From Stenotrophomonas rhizophila (GTDB taxonomy: Bacteria > Pseudomonadota > Gammaproteobacteria > Xanthomonadales > Xanthomonadaceae), in assembly GCF_000661955.1 (NCBI RefSeq), contig NZ_CP007597.1:2460984-2524983 (forward strand): a DNA stretch of 64,000 bases, given 5' to 3'. Below are positions 29,334 through 38,781 of this stretch, piece after piece. The notes beneath the pieces were generated by a model. It had not been told where the DNA came from, did no database searches, and saw nothing but the letters and a program-made list of their open reading frames with translations. The position numbers were made by a program, and so were the translations under genes. The first letter of the stretch is position 1. The number at the start of each line of letters is the position of its first letter.

Positions 29334-32300
29334 GCGTTCAACTCCTTGTGCAGTTCCTGCAGCGACCAGACCGGGCCGGTCCCGCGGAATTCCAGTGATT
29401 GCACCAGCGCCTTGGCGCCGGCAATGGTGGTCGAATAGGTGACGCGGTGCTGCAGCGCCTCGCGACGGATCGAGAACGAGTCGTTGATCGCCGCACGCCC
29501 TTCGGTCGTGTTGACGATATACACGATCTCGCCGTTCTTGATCGAGTCGACGATGTGCGGACGGCCTTCGACCACCTTGTTGACGATCTCGCAGTCCATG
29601 CCGTGCTGCTGCAGCCAGGCACCGGTGCCACGCGTGGCCACCAGCGTGTAGCCACGCTCCAGCAGCAGCTTGGCCACCGGCAGCACGCGCTGCTTGTCCG
29701 GGTCACGCACCGACACGAACGCCTTGCCCAGCGGCGGGGCCTTGATGCCACCGGCCTCCTGCGCACGCGCGAAGGCGGCGCTGAAGCTGCGGCCCACGCC
29801 CATCACCTCACCGGTGGAGCGCATCTCCGGCCCGAGGATCGGGTCGACGCCCTGGAACTTGGCGAACGGGAAGATCGCTTCCTTGACCGAGTAGTAGTCC
29901 GGCACGATCTCCTTGAGCGCGCCCTGCTCGGCCAGGGTCATGCCGGCCATGCAGCGCGCGGCGATCTTGGCCAGCGCCATGCCGGTGGCCTTGGACACGA
30001 ACGGCACGGTGCGCGAGGCACGCGGGTTCACTTCCAGCAGGTACACGATGTCTTCGCCGTTCTCACCGGCCTGGATCGCGAACTGGGTGTTCATCAGGCC
30101 GACCACGTTCAGGGCCTTGGCCAGTTCCACCACCTGGCGGCGCAGCTCGGCCTGGGTCTCGGCCGACAGCGAGTACGGCGGCAGCGAGCAGGACGAATCG
30201 CCCGAATGCACGCCGGCTTCTTCGATGTGCTCCATCACGCCGCCGATCAGCACGTTGCCGTCCTTGTCGGCAATGATGTCCACGTCCACTTCCACCGCGT
30301 TGTCCAGGAAGCGGTCCAGCAGCACCGGCGAATCGTTGGACACCTTCACCGCGTCACGCACGTAGCGGGCCAGGTCGGATTCGCCGTACACGATTTCCAT
30401 CGCGCGGCCGCCCAGCACGTAGCTCGGGCGCACCACCAGCGGGTAGCCGATCTCGCGCGCCAGCAGGAGGGCTTCCTGGTCGTTGCGGGCGATGCGGTTC
30501 GGCGGCTGCTTCAGGCCCAGCTTGTCCACCAGCTGCTGGAAGCGCTCGCGGTCTTCGGCCAGGTCGATGGAGTCCGGCGAGGTGCCGATCACCGGCACGC
30601 CGTTGGCTTCCAGCGCGCGCGCCAGCTTCAGCGGGGTCTGGCCGCCGTACTGCACGATCACGCCCTTGGGCTGTTCCAGCTCGACGATCTCCAGCACGTC
30701 TTCCAGCGTCAGCGGCTCGAAGTACAGGCGGTCGGAGGTGTCGTAATCGGTGGAGACGGTTTCCGGGTTGCAGTTGACCATGATGGTTTCATAGCCATCC
30801 TCGCGCAGCGCCAATGCCGCGTGCACGCAGCAGTAGTCGAATTCGATGCCCTGGCCGATGCGGTTCGGACCGCCGCCCAGGATCATGATCTTGTCGCGGT
30901 TGCTCGGCGCGGCTTCGCACTCGTCCTCGTAGGTCGAGTACAGGTAGGCCGTGCTGGTGCCGAACTCGGCGGCGCAGGAATCCACGCGCTTGTACACCGG
31001 GCGCACCTTGTGCGCACGGCGCAGCGCGCGCACGGCCGCTTCGTTGGTACCGGTCAGTTCGGCCAGGCGGGCGTCGGAGAAACCGGCGCGCTTGAGCTTG
31101 CGCAGGCGTGCGCCGTCCAGTGCGTCGATACCCTCGGCCGCGACCTGTGCTTCGGCCTGGATGATCTCTTCGATCTGGTCCAGGAACCACGGATCGATGT
31201 GCGACAGCGCGAACACCTCTTCCACGCTGAAGCCGGCACGGAACGCATCACCCACGAAGAACAGACGCTCCGGGCCCGGGGCCTTGAGCTCGCGCTTGAT
31301 GGTGGTGATGTCGTCTTCGTTGGCCAGGTCCAGGCCGGTCGGGTCCAGCCCGATCTTGCCGGTTTCCAGGCCACGCAAGGCCTTCTGCAGCGATTCCTGG
31401 AAGGTGCGGCCCATCGCCATCACCTCGCCCACCGATTTCATCTGGGTGGTCAGGCGCGCATCGGCGGCCGGGAACTTCTCGAAGGCGAAGCGCGGGATCT
31501 TGGTGACAACGTAGTCGATCGACGGCTCGAACGAGGCCGGGGTCAGGCCGCCGGTGATCTCGTTCTTCAATTCGTCCAGGGTGTAACCCACGGCCAGCTT
31601 GGCCGCGACCTTGGCGATCGGGAAGCCGGTGGCCTTGGAGGCCAGCGCCGACGAACGCGACACGCGCGGGTTCATTTCGATCACCACCACGCGGCCGGTG
31701 GTCGGGCTGATGCCGAACTGCACGTTCGAGCCGCCGGTATCCACGCCGATCTTGCGCAGCACGGCGATGGAGGCATCGCGCAGGCGCTGGTATTCCTTGT
31801 CGGTCAGGGTCTGGGCCGGGGCCACGGTGATCGAGTCACCGGTGTGCACGCCCATCGGGTCCAGGTTCTCGATCGAGCAGACGATGATGCAGTTGTCGGC
31901 GGTGTCGCGCACCACCTCCATCTCGAATTCCTTCCAGCCCAGCACCGACTCTTCCACCAGCACTTCGGTGGTCGGCGACAGTTCCAGGCCGCGGGTCACG
32001 ATATCGACCAGTTCTTCGCGGTTGTAGGCGATGCCGCCGCCGCTGCCGCCCAGGGTGAAGCTGGGGCGGATGATGGTCGGGTAGCCGACGCGGGTCTGGA
32101 TCTCGATCGCTTCTTCCAGCGTGTGCGCGACGGCGGCCGACGGGCAGTCCAGGCCGATCTCGCCCATGGCCACGCGGAACAGCTCGCGGTCTTCGGCCAT
32201 GCGGATCGCGTCGCGCTTGGCGCCGATCAGTTCAACGTTGTACTTCTCCAGCACGCCGTTGTCGGCCAGGTCCAAGGCGCAGTTCAGCGCGGTCTGGCCG

Positions 32301-32572
32301 CCCATGGTCGGCAGCAGCGCGTCGGGCTTTTCCTTGGCGATGATCTTCTCGACCGTCTGCCAGTTGATCGGCTCGATGTAGACGGCGTCGGCCATCTCCG
32401 GGTCGGTCATGATCGTGGCCGGATTGCTGTTGACCAGCACCACGCGATACCCCTCGTCCCGCAGCGCCTTGCAGGCCTGCGCGCCGGAGTAGTCGAACTC
32501 ACAGGCCTGGCCGATGACGATCGGGCCAGCACCGATGATGAGGATGGTTTTAAGGTCAGTGCGCTTGGGCAT
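29330..32572 (-). CDS. carB: Carbamoyl-phosphate synthase large subunit
   Basis: This 1080-residue protein has two ATP-grasp halves ([40 protein letters not shown]) and a C-terminal MGS-like allosteric domain starting near residue 940. Together with CarA it makes carbamoyl phosphate for pyrimidine and arginine synthesis. The two halves repeat the [20 protein letters not shown] nucleotide motifs. carA lies 148 bp upstream on the same strand, and no clear terminator separates them. greA overlaps its end. Confidence 0.98.
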   Translation of the reverse strand: MPKRTDLKTILIIGAGPIVIGQACEFDYSGAQACKALRDEGYRVVLVNSNPATIMTDPEMADAVYIEPINWQTVEKIIAKEKPDALLPTMGGQTALNCALDLADNGVLEKYNVELIGAKRDAIRMAEDRELFRVAMGEIGLDCPSAAVAHTLEEAIEIQTRVGYPTIIRPSFTLGGSGGGIAYNREELVDIVTRGLELSPTTEVLVEESVLGWKEFEMEVVRDTADNCIIVCSIENLDPMGVHTGDSITVAPAQTLTDKEYQRLRDASIAVLRKIGVDTGGSNVQFGISPTTGRVVVIEMNPRVSRSSALASKATGFPIAKVAAKLAVGYTLDELKNEITGGLTPASFEPSIDYVVTKIPRFAFEKFPAADARLTTQMKSVGEVMAMGRTFQESLQKALRGLETGKIGLDPTGLDLANEDDITTIKRELKAPGPERLFFVGDAFRAGFSVEEVFALSHIDPWFLDQIEEIIQAEAQVAAEGIDALDGARLRKLKRAGFSDARLAELTGTNEAAVRALRRAHKVRPVYKRVDSCAAEFGTSTAYLYSTYEDECEAAPSNRDKIMILGGGPNRIGQGIEFDYCCVHAALALREDGYETIMVNCNPETVSTDYDTSDRLYFEPLTLEDVLEIVELEQPKGVIVQYGGQTPLKLARALEANGVPVIGTSPDSIDLAEDRERFQQLVDKLGLKQPPNRIARNDQEALLLAREIGYPLVVRPSYVLGGRAMEIVYGESDLARYVRDAVKVSNDSPVLLDRFLDNAVEVDVDIIADKDGNVLIGGVMEHIEEAGVHSGDSSCSLPPYSLSAETQAELRRQVVELAKALNVVGLMNTQFAIQAGENGEDIVYLLEVNPRASRTVPFVSKATGMALAKIAARCMAGMTLAEQGALKEIVPDYYSVKEAIFPFAKFQGVDPILGPEMRSTGEVMGVGRSFSAAFARAQEAGGIKAPPLGKAFVSVRDPDKQRVLPVAKLLLERGYTLVATRGTGAWLQQHGMDCEIVNKVVEGRPHIVDSIKNGEIVYIVNTTEGRAAINDSFSIRREALQHRVTYSTTIAGAKALVQSLEFRGTGPVWSLQELHKELNA

Positions 32573-32720
32573 TGTCTTCTCTAAGTCAGTACAGCGTGTC
32601 GGGGTGATCGCACGCTGTCGATCAGGAAACTTCCGGGGGTGCAGCGCCGCGCCAAGGGCTGCGGCACTGCAGGGACTCGCGTTCCGTCGCGATGCCGCCG
32701 GGGGCGCCGGCGGCGGCGGA

Positions 32721-33851
32721 TCAGGCCTTGGCCTGCGCCATCAGGGTCACGAAACGGTCGAACAGCGGTGCCACGTCGTGCGGACCCGGCGAGGCTTCCG
32801 GATGGCCCTGGAACGAGAACGCCGGCACGTCGGTGCGTGCGATGCCCTGGTTGGTGCCATCGAACAGCGAGCGGTGGGTCACGCGCAGGGTGGCCGGCAG
32901 CGTGGCTTCATCCACCGCGAAGCCGTGGTTCTGCGAGGTGATCATCACCCGGCCATCGTCCAGGTCCTGCACCGGGTGGTTCGCGCCGTGGTGGCCGTGG
33001 CCCATCTTGACCGTCTTGGCACCGGAGGCCAGCGCCAGCAGCTGGTGGCCCAGGCAGATGCCGAACACCGGCAGCTTCTTGTCCAGGAACACCTTGATCG
33101 CCTCGATGGCGTAGTCGCACGGTTCCGGGTCACCCGGGCCGTTGGACAGGAACACGCCGTCCGGGTTCATCGCCAGCACGTCGGCGGCCGGGGTCTGCGC
33201 CGGCACCACGGTGATGTCGCAGCCACGCTCGGCCAGCATGCGCAGGATGTTGAGCTTTGCGCCGAAGTCGTAGGCCACGACCTTGAACTTCGGGGCGGCG
33301 CTGACGAACTCGTTGTTGTCCAGGTCCAGCTGGCCTTCGGTCCACGGGTAAGCCTTGTCGGTGCTCACCACCTTGGCCAGATCCATGCCCTTCAGGCCCG
33401 GGAACTTGCGCGCTGCTTCCAGGGCGGTGTCCACATTGATGCCGTCACCGGCCATCAGCGCACCGTTCTGGGCGCCGCGCTCGCGCAGGATGCGGGTCAG
33501 CTTGCGGGTGTCGATGCCGGAGATGGCCACCACGCCGCGCTGCAGCAGCCAGTCCTGCAGCGACACCTGGCTGCGCCAGTTGCTGGGACGGCGCGGCACG
33601 TCGCGCACGATCAGACCGGCAGACCACACCTTGTGGGCCTCGTCGTCCTGGTCGGTCATGCCGGTGTTGCCGATATGCGGGTAGGTCAGCGTGACCATCT
33701 GCCGGGCGTAGGAAGGATCAGTCAGCACTTCCTGATAACCGGTCATGGCGGTGTTGAACACCACCTCGCCGACGGACAGGCCGGGCGCGCCTACGGATTC
33801 GCCCTCGAATACGGTGCCGTCTTCGAGGACGAGGATTGCGGCTTGGGTCAC
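32721..33851 (-). CDS. carA: Carbamoyl-phosphate synthase small subunit
   Basis: This 376-residue glutamine amidotransferase subunit supplies ammonia to CarB. The nucleophile Cys is in [13 protein letters not shown], with the catalytic His/Glu in the [13 protein letters not shown] segment. I choose the GTG at 33851 ([19 protein letters not shown]), as in relatives; an ATG 18 codons earlier would add an unrelated tail. The ribosome site is weak (AGTGAGA). A TACAAT box (plus 33978-33983) in the upstream gap is a possible -10 without a clear -35. No pyrimidine- or arginine-responsive motif was recognised. Confidence 0.96.
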   Translation of the reverse strand: MTQAAILVLEDGTVFEGESVGAPGLSVGEVVFNTAMTGYQEVLTDPSYARQMVTLTYPHIGNTGMTDQDDEAHKVWSAGLIVRDVPRRPSNWRSQVSLQDWLLQRGVVAISGIDTRKLTRILRERGAQNGALMAGDGINVDTALEAARKFPGLKGMDLAKVVSTDKAYPWTEGQLDLDNNEFVSAAPKFKVVAYDFGAKLNILRMLAERGCDITVVPAQTPAADVLAMNPDGVFLSNGPGDPEPCDYAIEAIKVFLDKKLPVFGICLGHQLLALASGAKTVKMGHGHHGANHPVQDLDDGRVMITSQNHGFAVDEATLPATLRVTHRSLFDGTNQGIARTDVPAFSFQGHPEASPGPHDVAPLFDRFVTLMAQAKA

Positions 33852-34132
33852 GGAGATCTCACTTTGGCTACCGATGGGGGCACCGAAGTCACGCCTGCGC
33901 TCCACGAAAAAGCGGCTGCAAAAAAGCGCGGACTGCGGTGCGGGACCGGTCCGGCTGTCGTGATTCGGCGAGCGGGAATTGTAAAGGCAAGGGGGCTGCG
34001 ACGCCAGCGTTTACATGCATGCGCTGACGTACGGGCGCGATCACCGCGCCCGGGGTTCAGCCAGCGCAGCGCTCGCGGCCCCGCCGGGCCGGTCGGTCCG
34101 GGCGGACCGGCCGGCCTGTTCAGCCAGCGCGT

Positions 34133-34873
34133 TCAGCCAGCAGCGGCCGGGGTGGCCCCGGCCAGCAGGTCGCGGACCCGGTAGCTGCCGGGCGCGCGAC
34201 CGGCCAGCTGGGTGGCGGCAAACAGCGCGCCGCGGGCGAAGATGTCCCGGTTGGTGGCACGGTGGGTGAGCTCGATGCGCTCGCCCAGCCCGGTGAACTG
34301 GACCAGGTGCTCGCCCACGATGTCCCCGGCGCGCAGGCTGGCGTAGTGCGGGTCTGCCCCGCCCTTCTGCGCCGCGGCACCCAGCGTCAGCGCGGTCCCG
34401 GAGGGCGCGTCCTGCTTGTGCACGTGGTGCGACTCGACGATGTCGCAGTTCCAGCCCGCCAGCGCCGCCGCGGCGCGCTCGACCAGCTCGTCCAGTACCG
34501 CCACGCCCAGGCTGAAGTTGGACGCCCACACCAGCGGGATGCCGGCGGCCGCCTGGATCAGCGCCTGGCGCTGCGCCTCGCTGAGCCCGGTGGTGCCCGA
34601 CACCAACCCGGCGCCACGTTCGACGCACAGCGCCAGGATCGGGTCGAAGCCTTCGGGCAGGCTGAAGTCGATGGCCACGTCGAAGGTGGGCGCACCGGCC
34701 AGTTCGCTGCTGGCGAAATGCGGTACACCGTCCACCACCCGTTGCGCCGGTGAACGGCGCGTCACCGCGGCGACGATCTGCAGGGAAGCGTGTTCGGCGG
34801 CGAGCCGCAGCAGGGCCTGGCCCATGCGTCCGGACGCGCCGTGGATGAGCAAACGAAGAGGGGGAGTGGTCAT
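34133..34873 (-). CDS. dapB: 4-hydroxy-tetrahydrodipicolinate reductase
   Basis: This 246-residue enzyme reduces the dihydrodipicolinate precursor in diaminopimelate/lysine synthesis. It has the Rossmann motif LLIHGASGRMGQALLR and the catalytic signature ESHHVHKQDAPSGTAL. It is upstream of carA on the same strand with 281 bp between. That gap holds a GC-rich imperfect palindrome around 34084-34110 that could end the dapB message. Three copies of TTCAGCCAGC occur at its 3' end (about 34057-34140). Confidence 0.96.
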   Translation of the reverse strand: MTTPPLRLLIHGASGRMGQALLRLAAEHASLQIVAAVTRRSPAQRVVDGVPHFASSELAGAPTFDVAIDFSLPEGFDPILALCVERGAGLVSGTTGLSEAQRQALIQAAAGIPLVWASNFSLGVAVLDELVERAAAALAGWNCDIVESHHVHKQDAPSGTALTLGAAAQKGGADPHYASLRAGDIVGEHLVQFTGLGERIELTHRATNRDIFARGALFAATQLAGRAPGSYRVRDLLAGATPAAAG

Positions 34874-35028
34874 GCCCGCAGGCTAGCGGTGCGGGCAGGC
34901 CTGCACAAGGGCAATTACGGCGCGCATGCTCCCGCTTGCTACCCTGTGCACCTGTTTTTCCAGGCCGTCACCCATGCAGCGTTCGCAGCAACGTGTTCGT
35001 GTCACCGGCGGCACGGTGCGCGACTGAC

Positions 35029-35430
35029 ATGCTCATTTCCGAAGTGGCCCGGCGCAGCGGCGCCAGCCAGAAGGCGATCCGCCTGTACGAGGCACGCGGC
35101 CTGCTGGCCACGGTGCCGCGCGTCAACCGTTACCGCCACTACAGCGAACAGGACCTCAACCTGGTGCTGTTGATCCGCCAGGCGCTGGTACTGGGCTTCC
35201 GGTTGGCCGACGTGGCCGCGCTGCGCCGCGATGACGGCAGCATCGACTGGGACCAGGTGCAGGCCTTGCTGGCATCACGCCAGCACGCCGTCCGCGCCGA
35301 ACTGGCGCGGCTGCGGCAGCTCGACACCGCGCTGACCGACCTGCGTGCCGAGGTGGCCCTGCTGGCGGCCGACGGCCACCACGGCCCGCTCGATGCCTGC
35401 CTGACCCAGGGCGCGTGCGTGGCGGCTTGA
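35029..35430 (+). CDS. MerR-family transcriptional regulator
   Basis: This 133-residue protein has an N-terminal winged-helix MerR domain (MLISEVARRSGASQKAIRLYEARGLLA, VNRYRHYSEQDLN), a dimerisation helix (residues about 75-110) and a short tail with two Cys separated by five residues (CLTQGAC). The tail could bind a metal or sense redox, but it does not match the CueR spacing exactly. The start at 35029 has a weak ribosome site. A perfect dyad in a long-spacer promoter lies directly at its 3' end before the oxidoreductase gene, its probable target. The gene is divergent from dapB. Confidence 0.88.
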   Translation: MLISEVARRSGASQKAIRLYEARGLLATVPRVNRYRHYSEQDLNLVLLIRQALVLGFRLADVAALRRDDGSIDWDQVQALLASRQHAVRAELARLRQLDTALTDLRAEVALLAADGHHGPLDACLTQGACVAA

Positions 35431-35458
35431 CTCTGCCCCATGGGGCAGACCGTAGCCT
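35427..35458 (+). promoter_or_regulatory. MerR-type promoter with 20-bp spacer and perfect dyad operator
   Basis: TTGACT (35427-35432) and TAGCCT (35453-35458) are separated by 20 bp. The 18-bp perfect palindrome TCTGCCCCATGGGGCAGA (35432-35449) fills the spacer. Overlong 19-20 bp spacers with a central dyad are the hallmark of MerR-activated promoters. The -35 overlaps the regulator's stop codon. The oxidoreductase ATG follows at 35484. Confidence 0.8.
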
Positions 35459-35483
35459 GCACCACCCCGCAACGAGCGCCCGC

Positions 35484-36065
35484 ATGTCCCGATCCATCGT
35501 CATCCTGCTTGGCCATCCCGACCGCGACAGCCTGTGCGGCGCGCTGGCCGCGCGTTACCAACACGCCGCGTTGGCCGCCGGCCACCAGGTGCAGCTGTTC
35601 GCGCTGGGCGAGATCGACTTCGACCCGATCCTGCGCCACGGTTACCGTCAGATCCAGCCGCTGGAACCGGGCCTTGAACAGATCAACGCCGCCATCGCCG
35701 CCTGCCAGCACCTGGTGCTGGTGTACCCCACCTGGTGGGGCGGCATGCCGGCGTTGCTCAAGGGCTTCTTCGACCGCGCCTTCCTGCCCGGAGTCGCGTT
35801 CCGCTACCGCGCCGATTCGGTGTGGTGGGACCGCCTGTTGGCCGGACGCAGCGCGCGGGTCATCACCACCCTGGACACGCCGCCCTGGTACTACCGCTGG
35901 GTATACCGCATGCCGGGGCACCAGCAGATCCGGCGGACGATCCTGGACTTCTGCGGCATCCGGCCCGTGAAGATCAGCGGCTTCGGGCCGGTGCGCAGCG
36001 CCTCCGAGGCGCAGCGCGAGGCGTGGCTGCAGCAGGCAGAGCAGCTGGGCCGGCAGGCCCGCTGA
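35484..36065 (+). CDS. Flavodoxin-fold NAD(P)H-dependent oxidoreductase
   Basis: This 193-residue protein belongs to the NQO/KefF-like flavodoxin-fold family. It has the FMN/FAD-binding start IVILLGHPDRDSLCGAL and the conserved VYPTWWGGMPALLKGFFDRAFLPG segment near residues 80-105. It probably reduces quinones or other electrophiles by two-electron transfer in the cytoplasm. It lies 53 bp after the MerR gene and behind the long-spacer promoter, so it is the likely output of that regulator. The inducing compound is unknown. Confidence 0.87.
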   Translation: MSRSIVILLGHPDRDSLCGALAARYQHAALAAGHQVQLFALGEIDFDPILRHGYRQIQPLEPGLEQINAAIAACQHLVLVYPTWWGGMPALLKGFFDRAFLPGVAFRYRADSVWWDRLLAGRSARVITTLDTPPWYYRWVYRMPGHQQIRRTILDFCGIRPVKISGFGPVRSASEAQREAWLQQAEQLGRQAR

Positions 36066-36071
36066 CGCATC

Positions 36072-36287
36072 GTAGAGCCGGGCTCTGCCCGGCTTGCGTC
36101 AGAAGAGCAGCCGGGCAAAGCCCGGCTCTACGCTCGAGGGCGACGTCGTAGCGCCGGGCTCTGCCCGGCTTGTGTCAGATCCCCGCGCCATTGGCCGGAG
36201 AGCAGCCGGGCAGAGCCCGGCGCTACGCGGCTTGGGTCAGATCCCCGCATCATTGGCCGAGGGCAGCCGGGCAGAGCCCGGCGCTAC
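36072..36287. repeat. Array of five SMAG-type GTAG palindromes
   Basis: Five 23-nt units with arms AGCCGGGC/GCCCGGCT or CGCCGGGC/GCCCGGCT and a GTAG head lie at 36072-36094 (+), 36109-36131 (-), 36148-36170 (+), 36204-36226 (-) and 36265-36287 (-). The last two sit in a longer ~62-bp direct repeat that also carries TCAGATCCCCGC. The array fills the gap between two convergent genes and matches the SMAG repeats of S. maltophilia. Confidence 0.88.
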
Positions 36288-36297
36288 GCGGGCTGAT

Positions 36298-36552
36298 TCA
36301 GTGCTGTTTCGGGGTGCTCGGGCCGCAGCTGTCACAGCCACCGCAGGCGCCACCGCCGCCGCTGGCCGGGGGCGCGATCTTCCGCCCCAGGGCCTGCACC
36401 CAGGCGGCACGCTGCGGCTTCACCAGCCCCAGCGCGATCGCTCCGCGCGCCTTGCGCACGGTGCCCGGGAACTGCTTTTTCAGCACGACCCAGGCGCTGA
36501 CCAGCACGATCAGCACCACCACGATGTACTGCAGCAGCAGGCCGGTGCTCAT
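36298..36552 (-). CDS. FeoB-associated Cys-rich membrane protein
   Basis: This small protein of 84 residues has one membrane helix (LLLQYIVVVLIVLVSAWVVL), a basic middle and a Gly/Cys-rich tail (GGGGACGGCDSCGPSTPKQH). Its ATG overlaps the feoB stop as TGATG, so it is coupled to feoB. The Cys cluster suggests an iron-sulfur or thiol function in ferrous iron uptake, a role comparable to FeoC but without its winged-helix fold. An ATG 33 codons further upstream lies inside feoB and is not favoured. Confidence 0.85.
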   Translation of the reverse strand: MSTGLLLQYIVVVLIVLVSAWVVLKKQFPGTVRKARGAIALGLVKPQRAAWVQALGRKIAPPASGGGGACGGCDSCGPSTPKQH

Positions 36553-38411
36553 CAGCCGCCGCCCAGTGCCACGGTCACCTGGTAGGTGACCAGCGCGGCA
36601 AGATAGGCCGCGGCGAACAGGTAGACGGTGGCAAAGCCCACCTGCTTCCACGAGTTGGTTTCACGCTTGATCGTGGCCAGCGTGGAAATGCACATCGGCG
36701 CGTAGATGAACCACACCAGCAGCGACAGACCCGTGGCCAGCGACCAGCCATGGGCCACCACCGGGGTCAGCGCCTGGATCGCCGCGTCATCATCGGCAGC
36801 GGACAACGCATAGATCGTGGCCAGCGAGGACACCGCCACTTCGCGCGCGCCCATGCCCGGGATCAGGGCGATGCAGATCTGCCAGTTGAAGCCCAGCGGC
36901 GCGAAGATCGTGGTCATGGCATGACCGATCTGCCCGGCAAAGCTGTAGTCGATGGCCGGCATGGTCGCGTTGGCCGGTGCCGCCGGGAACTTCAGCAGCA
37001 CCCACAGCAGAATGGTCAACGACAGGATGATGCCGCCCACGCGCTTGAGGAAGATCATGCCGCGCTCGTACAGGCCAACAGCCAGATCACGCGGGTGCGG
37101 AATGCGGTACGACGGCAGCTCCAGCATCAGCGGGTGCTCGCTCTTGTCGCGGCGCCACTTCTTCATCACCCACGACATCGCCAGCGCGCTGAGGATGCCG
37201 GCCATGTACAGGCCGAACAGGATCAACCCCTGCTGGCTGACGAAGCCCCATAGGGTCTTGGCCGGAATGAACGCACCAATCAGCAGCGCATACACCGGCA
37301 GTCGCGCCGAACAGGTCATCAGCGGTGCCACCAGAATCGTGGCAAGGCGGTCGCGGGGGTCCTGGATGCTGCGCGTGGCCATGATGCCCGGCACCGCACA
37401 GGCGAAGCTGGACAACAGCGGGATGAACGACCGCCCGGACAGCCCGGCGGCGGCCATCATGCGATCCAGCAGGAACGCCGCGCGTGGCAGGTAGCCCGAT
37501 TCCTCCAACGCCAGGATGAAGGCGAACAGGATCAGGATCTGCGGCAGGAACACCACCACCCCGCCCACGCCGGCAATGATGCCGTCGGTGAGCAGACTGG
37601 TCAGCGGGCCTTCGGGCAGCACCGTGGCCACAGTCTCGCCCAGCCAGCCGAAGCCGGCCTCGATGCCGTCCATCAGCGGCGTGGCCCAGGCAAACACCGC
37701 CTGGAAGATCAGGAACATCACCACCACCAGGGTGATCAGCCCGAACACCGGGTGCAGCAGCCAGCGGTCCAGCGCGTCATCGATCTTCGCGGTGCGGGTG
37801 GGCATGCTGACCGACGCGGCCAGGATGCCGCGCACCTGCGCGTGGTAATCCGCGTCCGCATCGGGCAGCGCCACGGGCGCCTGCAGATGCGGCACCATCG
37901 CGTCCAGCCGCGCGACCAGCGCCTGGGCACCGTTGCGGCGCACCGCCACGGTTTCCACCACCGGCACGCCCAGCGCCTGCTCCAGCGCCGGTACGTCGAT
38001 CTTGATGCCACGGCGCTCGGCCGCATCCACCATGTTCAGCGCCACGATCATCGGCTTGCCCAGCTCGCGCAGTTCCAGCGCGAAGCGCAGGTGCAGGCGC
38101 AGGTTGGTGGCGTCGATCACGCACAGCAGCACGTCCGGCGCGGCCTCGCCCGGGTAGAAGCCCCGGCACAGGTCACGCGTGATGGCCTCGTCCAGGCTGG
38201 CCGGCTGCAGGCTGTAGGCACCCGGCAGGTCGAGCACGGCGAACTCGCGCCCCGACGGCGCACGCAGGCGGCCTTCCTTGCGCTCGACGGTGACGCCGGT
38301 GTAGTTGGCCACCTTCTGGCGGCTGCCGGTGAGCTGGTTGAACAGCGCGGTCTTGCCGCTGTTCGGGTTGCCCACCAGCGCCACGCGCAGGGGCAGCGCC
38401 ACCGCACTCAT
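36552..38411 (-). CDS. feoB: Ferrous iron transporter FeoB
   Basis: This 619-residue GTP-gated inner-membrane Fe2+ transporter starts with a cytoplasmic G domain (VGNPNSGKTALFNQLTG, LDLPGAYSLQPAS, ALNMVDAAERRG). Two Gate regions follow, with FACAVPGIMATRSIQDPRDR and MGAREVAVSSLATIYAL. It is shorter than the E. coli 773-residue protein, as in related genera. Its start overlaps feoA by 4 bp and its end overlaps the Cys-rich partner gene, making a three-gene operon under the Fur box at 38684. Confidence 0.97.
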   Translation of the reverse strand: MSAVALPLRVALVGNPNSGKTALFNQLTGSRQKVANYTGVTVERKEGRLRAPSGREFAVLDLPGAYSLQPASLDEAITRDLCRGFYPGEAAPDVLLCVIDATNLRLHLRFALELRELGKPMIVALNMVDAAERRGIKIDVPALEQALGVPVVETVAVRRNGAQALVARLDAMVPHLQAPVALPDADADYHAQVRGILAASVSMPTRTAKIDDALDRWLLHPVFGLITLVVVMFLIFQAVFAWATPLMDGIEAGFGWLGETVATVLPEGPLTSLLTDGIIAGVGGVVVFLPQILILFAFILALEESGYLPRAAFLLDRMMAAAGLSGRSFIPLLSSFACAVPGIMATRSIQDPRDRLATILVAPLMTCSARLPVYALLIGAFIPAKTLWGFVSQQGLILFGLYMAGILSALAMSWVMKKWRRDKSEHPLMLELPSYRIPHPRDLAVGLYERGMIFLKRVGGIILSLTILLWVLLKFPAAPANATMPAIDYSFAGQIGHAMTTIFAPLGFNWQICIALIPGMGAREVAVSSLATIYALSAADDDAAIQALTPVVAHGWSLATGLSLLVWFIYAPMCISTLATIKRETNSWKQVGFATVYLFAAAYLAALVTYQVTVALGGG

Positions 38412-38662
38412 GCCGCCGCTCCGGCCGGGATCGCGGTGACCAGGATGCGCCGGGCCTCGCTGCGGCGCAGGGCGAAGCGCGTGAACCCGACCTGCACCAG
38501 CAGCGGTTCACCGCCCACCGGCCCACGGGCTACCAGACGCACATCCTCGCCCTTGACGAAACCCAGCTCACGGAGCCGGCGGGCGATCGCATCGTTTGCA
38601 TGTAGGTCCTGCACGGCGTCCACCAGGGCGGAACCGTGCAGAGGCAGATCGGACAACGTCAC
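38408..38662 (-). CDS. feoA: Ferrous iron transport protein FeoA
   Basis: This 84-residue SH3-like protein interacts with FeoB in Fe2+ uptake (LRELGFVKGEDVRLVARGPV, FALRRSEARRILV). I choose the GTG at 38662 (VTLSDLPLHGSALV) because AAGGCG lies about 7 nt upstream; a TTG 6 codons earlier would put a basic MARRRS in front. It overlaps feoB by 4 bp. A Fur box lies about 20-40 bp upstream, so it should be repressed when iron is plentiful. Confidence 0.93.
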   Translation of the reverse strand: MTLSDLPLHGSALVDAVQDLHANDAIARRLRELGFVKGEDVRLVARGPVGGEPLLVQVGFTRFALRRSEARRILVTAIPAGAAA

Positions 38663-38683
38663 GGAGCGCCTTCTTGCCAATCA

Positions 38684-38702
38684 GGAATGGTTATCAATTC
38701 TA
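38684..38702 (-). promoter_or_regulatory. Fur box of the feo operon
   Basis: The minus-strand sequence contains TGATAACCATT, matching the Fur consensus core TGATAATCATT at 10 of 11 positions, inside a 19-bp imperfect dyad. It sits just upstream of feoA. Confidence 0.78.
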
Positions 38703-38721
38703 GCATCGCCGCGCCGCGTCA

Positions 38722-38749
38722 TTGCCCGTGCCCCATGGCCCGCTATGAT
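38722..38749 (+). promoter_or_regulatory. Sigma-70-like promoter for liuC
   Basis: TTGCCC (38722-38727) and TATGAT (38744-38749) are separated by 16 bp, 33 bp before the ATG at 38782. The divergent feo Fur box begins about 20 bp away, so Fur could in principle also affect this promoter. Confidence 0.55.
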
Positions 38750-38781
38750 CCGTACATGTATGGAGTAACCGCAGGCCCCCC

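Noticed and set aside
29399..32584. A 1061-codon open frame antisense to carB, and similar frames opposite acnB, rpfC, lysS, the VIT/VWA gene and the RND pump gene
   Set aside because: Same GC artefact: compositionally biased translations with no recognisable fold and full overlap with well-supported genes.
36072..36287. CRISPR array
   Set aside because: Units are short palindromes in alternating orientation with uneven spacing and no cas genes nearby; they match SMAG repeats.
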